Source: Treponema sp.
GTDB lineage: Bacteria; Spirochaetota; Spirochaetia; Treponematales; Breznakiellaceae
DNA length: 7,991 nt
Reading direction: 5' to 3'
Assembly (NCBI GenBank): GCA_031261385.1
Contig: JAISJS010000094.1
Location: 1-7,991 of the forward strand
Under the pieces are notes generated by a model. It was not told where the DNA came from. It ran no database searches and saw only the letters and a list, made by a program, of their open reading frames with translations. Both the position numbers and the translations under genes were made by a program. Positions 5,811-7,991 of the stretch are shown one piece after another. Each line of letters begins with the position of its first letter. The first letter of the stretch is position 1.

Positions 5811-5903
5811 TTTCTTACCTTCCTTCGCTGTTTTCTAACGTTACATCTACAAACTGTGTTTCGCAACAATAACATTGTCGAATGAAACATATATCCATTT
5901 TAT

Positions 5904-5931
5904 AGTGTAGCACGTTATTTTAAAAAAACAA
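5904..5931 (-). promoter_or_regulatory. Likely promoter of the CnaB lipoprotein gene
   Basis: On the minus strand, TTGTTT (5931-5926), 16 bases, TACACT (5909-5904), in an A/T-rich setting. The leader would be about 85-90 nt. No terminator separates it from the toxin-antitoxin genes upstream, so read-through from them is possible. Confidence 0.5.
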
Positions 5932-5998
5932 CTTCTCTATTGAAAAAAGGTTATTTTATTTCTATATTCAGGCCATTCGTCCATTTCAACTCAAGTTT

Positions 5999-6205
5999 TT
6001 ATTTGACAGTTTTCCCTTGAGATCCAGAGCTTGTAGCGGCCATGACGGGGATAGAGGCGGCACGGCCCCGGGGGACATCGGAGGGGGAAACCATGCAAGA
6101 TGCATCATACCGGCGCATTTCCTCGGCGGTTATCGCTCCGGCCTCGAATCTATCCGTTGCTTCCTGATGAATATGCTTAAATATCGGGCTTTTGTACTTC
6201 TTCAT
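5999..6205 (-). CDS. Short antitoxin-like protein lacking a helix-turn-helix
   Basis: This 68-residue protein directly follows a RelE-type toxin and overlaps it by four bases (ATGA), which implies translational coupling. Residues 1-37 (KSPIFKHIHQEATDRFEAG, then AITAEEMRRYDASC) match the N-terminal part of XRE-type antitoxins that accompany PF06296 toxins. Those antitoxins are usually about 95-105 residues and end in an XRE helix-turn-helix. Here residues 38-68 are instead a Ser/Ala/Pro-rich tail without any HTH, and neither other minus-strand frame over the next roughly 100 bases encodes one. AAGGAG stands 8 bases before the ATG. It is either a truncated antitoxin that still binds its toxin or a lineage-specific short form. 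Assignment rests on both N-terminal resemblance and gene position. Confidence 0.68.
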   Translation of the reverse strand: MKKYKSPIFKHIHQEATDRFEAGAITAEEMRRYDASCMVSPSDVPRGRAASIPVMAATSSGSQGKTVK

Positions 6206-6570
6206 ACCCCAATCTCCTTATACAACCCCTTTTTTATAAAGGAGTTCATTTGATCCTCGGTATATTCAAGGTCTCCCTTTGCGATGGCCTTAAACTCTCT
6301 CAATTCGTCTTCTTCAATGTTTGCCCGGTTCGACTTGGCAAAAACATAGGAGAATATCAGCCTTTCATCCTTACGGAAAAACAGAATAACCCGATAACCC
6401 CCGGCCTTTCCAGCCCCGGAACGAGCAACCCGTTTCTTGAATACTCCCCCACCTAGATCGGCCTCATACTCCCCCCGATTCACTTCCCCGGCTGCAGTGG
6501 TTAGGTCTGCATCGGTTATCCCGGCCTTGTCAGCCAGCTTGGTAAATCGCTTTGTCTTAAATATACGCAT
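6202..6570 (-). CDS. RelE-family toxin (PF06296 type)
   Basis: This 122-residue cytoplasmic protein matches the PF06296 RelE toxins. The signature is ADLGGGVFKKRVARSGAG (37-54), KAGGYRVILFF (55-65), FSYVFAKSNRANI (73-85), followed by EDELREFKAIA. Members of the wider RelE superfamily are ribosome-dependent mRNA interferases that block translation until neutralised by the partner protein. The toxin precedes the antitoxin, the order seen in HigBA-like modules, with a four-base overlap. The ribosome site is weak (GGGGAAAA next to the ATG), which may keep toxin output low. The family's core motifs are intact, so the toxin looks functional, but residues for catalysis cannot be assigned with certainty. 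The module lies 127 bases downstream of a tRNA gene on the same strand. Confidence 0.88.
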   Translation of the reverse strand: MRIFKTKRFTKLADKAGITDADLTTAAGEVNRGEYEADLGGGVFKKRVARSGAGKAGGYRVILFFRKDERLIFSYVFAKSNRANIEEDELREFKAIAKGDLEYTEDQMNSFIKKGLYKEIGV

Positions 6571-6613
6571 TTTTCCCCGGCTTTACCATAGGCTATATTT
6601 CTTCCCCGGTTTC

Positions 6614-6639
6614 ATTCGTTTTATCAATAAAATACGAAT
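6614..6639. promoter_or_regulatory. 26-bp imperfect inverted repeat upstream of the toxin gene
   Basis: ATTCG-TTTTAT-CA-ATAAAA-TA-CGAAT: two 11-bp arms with a 2-base bulge in one. It lies 44 bases upstream of the toxin ATG, where toxin-antitoxin operators usually sit. Because the antitoxin here has no visible DNA-binding domain, autoregulation through this site is doubtful. No clear promoter could be assigned nearby. Confidence 0.3.
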
Positions 6640-6696
6640 ATCACCACCCTGAGAGACCCCTTCCATTTTGAATTGAACATAAAAGAATTAGGCGTA

Positions 6697-6769
6697 TGGA
6701 GCATGGGGGAGTTGAACCCCCGACCTATAGATTGCGAACCTATCGCTCTACCAACTGAGCTAATGCCCC
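6697..6769 (-). tRNA. tRNA-Ala (anticodon CGC)
   Basis: The 73-base minus-strand gene folds as a complete cloverleaf: acceptor GGGGCAT/ATGCTCC, D arm GCTC-AGTTGGTA-GAGC, anticodon stem ATAGG/TCTAT with loop TTCGCAA, and T arm GGGGG-TTCAACT-CCCCC. The anticodon is CGC (complement of 6734-6736), reading the Ala codon GCG. The G3-U70 wobble pair, the main alanine identity element, is present. The discriminator base is A, and the CCA end is not encoded. It is transcribed from a near-consensus promoter just upstream. Confidence 0.97.
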
Positions 6770-6783
6770 GTATCATTATACAG

Positions 6784-6812
6784 TTTAAAGATTATATAAA
6801 ATGATGTATAAT
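6784..6812 (+). promoter_or_regulatory. Likely promoter of the glycosyltransferase gene
   Basis: TTTAAA (6784-6789), 17 bases, TATAAT (6807-6812). The predicted start near 6819 gives a leader of about 50 nt. It overlaps the tRNA-Ala promoter on the other strand almost completely. Confidence 0.5.
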
Positions 6813-6819
6813 TAATCAA
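6791..6819 (-). promoter_or_regulatory. Promoter of tRNA-Ala
   Basis: On the minus strand, TTGATT (6819-6814), 17 bases, TATAAT (6796-6791), giving a start near 6784, about 15 bases before the mature 5' end. A second TATAAT at 6780-6775 lacks a good -35 box. Confidence 0.7.
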
Positions 6820-6859
6820 CATATACCGTCCGCTTTTCGGCGGCGCAGGGCATAATTTT

Positions 6860-6865
6860 GGGGGA
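6860..6865 (+). promoter_or_regulatory. Ribosome binding site for a TTG start
   Basis: GGGGGA ends 3 bases before the in-frame TTG at 6869. There is no in-frame ATG until well inside the catalytic domain, so this site and the TTG define the likely start. Confidence 0.5.
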
Positions 6866-6868
6866 ATT

Positions 6869-7991
6869 TTGGCTCTATTTGATGTTTTTCGCTATGGATA
6901 TGGGATACTTTTTGTGGGATTCCATGCGGTGCTGTTGTTTGGTATTTTTCTCGAATGGATCCGGGACAAGCGTGTGCTCCGCGCAGCTCTGGCGGCGGAG
7001 CAGCGGACGGGACAGGCGGCGCTTGTTTCGGTAATTATTCCCATCCACAATGAAAGCCGCCGTATGGGGGGACTGCTTCAAAGCCTTGCCATGCAGGATT
7101 ATTCAGGGGCGGAGTACATTTTTATAGATGACCGTTCCACCGATGAAAGCCCCGGCCTGCTTGCCGGTTTTGCCCGGGGCAGGAAGGATTGCAGGATCAT
7201 CACCCTGACGGAAAATCCGGGGCCCAATTACAAGCAGTTTGCCCTGGGCAGGGGTATAGAAGCGGCCGCAGGGGAATTTCTCCTTTTTACCGATGGGGAC
7301 TGCGAGGTCAAGCCCGGCTGGATCAGGGCAATGATGCGGCGCATGGCGGATGATAAAACCGGGGCGGTTATCGGGCCGGTGTTTAAAAAGAAAACAGGAA
7401 AAGGGTTTTTCCCGCTGTACCAGTGCTACGATCACGCAGTGCGGTATAATTATCTTGCCGCCGCCACCGGGCTTGGTGCTGCAGGTGGCGGTTTCGGTAA
7501 TAACCTTATTATCCGGCGGAAAGCCCTGGATGCGGCGGGGGGCTATGATGCGGTGCCGCCGTCTCCCACAGAAGACGCCGCCCTTATTTCGCAGATCCGT
7601 TCCTGCGGCCGCTCCAGCGGAGAATACCGCATTCATGCCGTCGCCCTGGATGACGCTGATGTACAAACATGCGCGGAATCATCCTGGGGTAACTTTATCA
7701 GCCAAACCCTCCGCTGGAATAACGGCGGCCTTTTCAGTCCCGATCCGGTGACCCGGTTTAACTACAACCTGCTTATGCTTATTATCGCTGTCGGGATTTT
7801 AGCCCTGCCGCTGCTGCCTTTTTTCCCCGGGCTTTGGCCCCTTCCTCTGGCGGTTCTTATCGGGATGATAGGAAATACCATCGCCGTCTTCAGTCTGTTT
7901 CGCAGAAGCCTTCCGGGAGGAGGGGCGCTTTATCTTTTAACGCTGCTTTGTACTCCGGTCTATTTTACACTGATGACCATCATGGGGTACT
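6869..7991 (+). CDS. Membrane-bound family 2 glycosyltransferase, QxxRW type (runs off right edge)
   Basis: The open frame covers at least 374 codons and continues past the window. From the proposed TTG start there is one membrane helix (about 10-31, YGILFVGFHAVLLFGIFLEW), then a GT2 catalytic domain: VSVIIPIHNES (53-63), Asp87-Asp88 in FIDDRSTDES, the DxD-type FTDGDCEV with Asp142 and Asp144, Glu235-Asp236 in SPTEDAAL, and Gln279-Thr-Leu-Arg-Trp283. The D, DxD, ED and QxxRW set is that of processive-type GT2 enzymes and close relatives. At least two C-terminal membrane helices follow, with a third near the edge. It transfers a sugar from a nucleotide-sugar donor at the cytoplasmic face, probably for an envelope glycan or glycolipid; the product is unknown. 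No ATG start fits; the in-frame GTG at 6914 is an alternative but would cut into the first helix. Confidence 0.88.
   Translation, partial: MALFDVFRYGYGILFVGFHAVLLFGIFLEWIRDKRVLRAALAAEQRTGQAALVSVIIPIHNESRRMGGLLQSLAMQDYSGAEYIFIDDRSTDESPGLLAGFARGRKDCRIITLTENPGPNYKQFALGRGIEAAAGEFLLFTDGDCEVKPGWIRAMMRRMADDKTGAVIGPVFKKKTGKGFFPLYQCYDHAVRYNYLAAATGLGAAGGGFGNNLIIRRKALDAAGGYDAVPPSPTEDAALISQIRSCGRSSGEYRIHAVALDDADVQTCAESSWGNFISQTLRWNNGGLFSPDPVTRFNYNLLMLIIAVGILALPLLPFFPGLWPLPLAVLIGMIGNTIAVFSLFRRSLPGGGALYLLTLLCTPVYFTLMTIMGY

Noticed and set aside
5388..5885. 165-codon plus-strand open frame opposite the lipoprotein N-terminus
   Set aside because: Antisense to a signal peptide and CnaB domain with a good ribosome site; composition is not protein-like.
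6484..6610. Three copies of TTCCCCGG in and upstream of the toxin gene
   Set aside because: Too short and irregularly spaced to claim as a repeat; one copy is within coding sequence.
6697..6722. Phage or island attachment site at the tRNA-Ala 3' end
   Set aside because: No second copy of the tRNA end and no integrase found in the window.
7103..7666. 187-codon minus-strand open frame opposite the glycosyltransferase
   Set aside because: The plus-strand GT2 motifs are in order and continuous; this is antisense shadow.
1..7991. CRISPR array, insertion sequence or SAM riboswitch
   Set aside because: I saw no regularly spaced direct repeats, no transposase-like frame and no riboswitch-like leader before metA, whose upstream gap is only 12 bases.

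Overview
The window looks like chromosomal DNA of a Treponema-type spirochaete, possibly one of the termite-gut treponemes. This rests on moderate G+C, a spirochaete-style lipobox on a surface lipoprotein, a plant-polysaccharide glycosidase, rubrerythrin as an oxygen-defence gene and very regular sigma70-type promoters. The assignment is an inference from gene content, not a sequence match.

Layout from left to right. Positions 1-97 (minus) hold the N-terminus of rubrerythrin, cut by the window edge. Positions 98-457 contain no protein gene but are dense in signals: a near-consensus rubrerythrin promoter, a 22-bp perfect inverted repeat just upstream of it, and a self-contained minus-strand unit of strong promoter, three small hairpins, a CCTCCTCC tract and an intrinsic terminator. 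I call that unit a candidate small RNA or attenuated leader. A 41-bp nested-palindrome terminator separates it from metA. Positions 458-1891 (minus) are a two-gene unit, a UPF0303/HbpS-like protein followed by a MetA-type homoserine O-acyltransferase whose key residue predicts acetyl-CoA use. Divergent from it, 1972-4059 (plus) is a cytoplasmic GH3 glycosidase of the beta-xylosidase type.

Positions 4060-4271 are a convergent intergenic region with a long imperfect inverted repeat and a terminator. Positions 4272-5810 (minus) encode a lipoprotein made of three CnaB-like domains. Positions 5999-6570 (minus) hold a RelE-family toxin followed by a short antitoxin-like gene that lacks a recognisable DNA-binding domain. 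A tRNA-Ala(CGC) lies at 6697-6769 (minus), and a QxxRW-type membrane glycosyltransferase (plus) runs off the right edge.

The genes do not form one pathway. They are separate short units: oxidative-stress defence, methionine synthesis, oligosaccharide degradation, a surface protein, a toxin-antitoxin pair, tRNA and envelope polysaccharide synthesis. The most novel-looking items are the small-RNA-like unit at 209-361, the triple CnaB lipoprotein, and the antitoxin without a helix-turn-helix.
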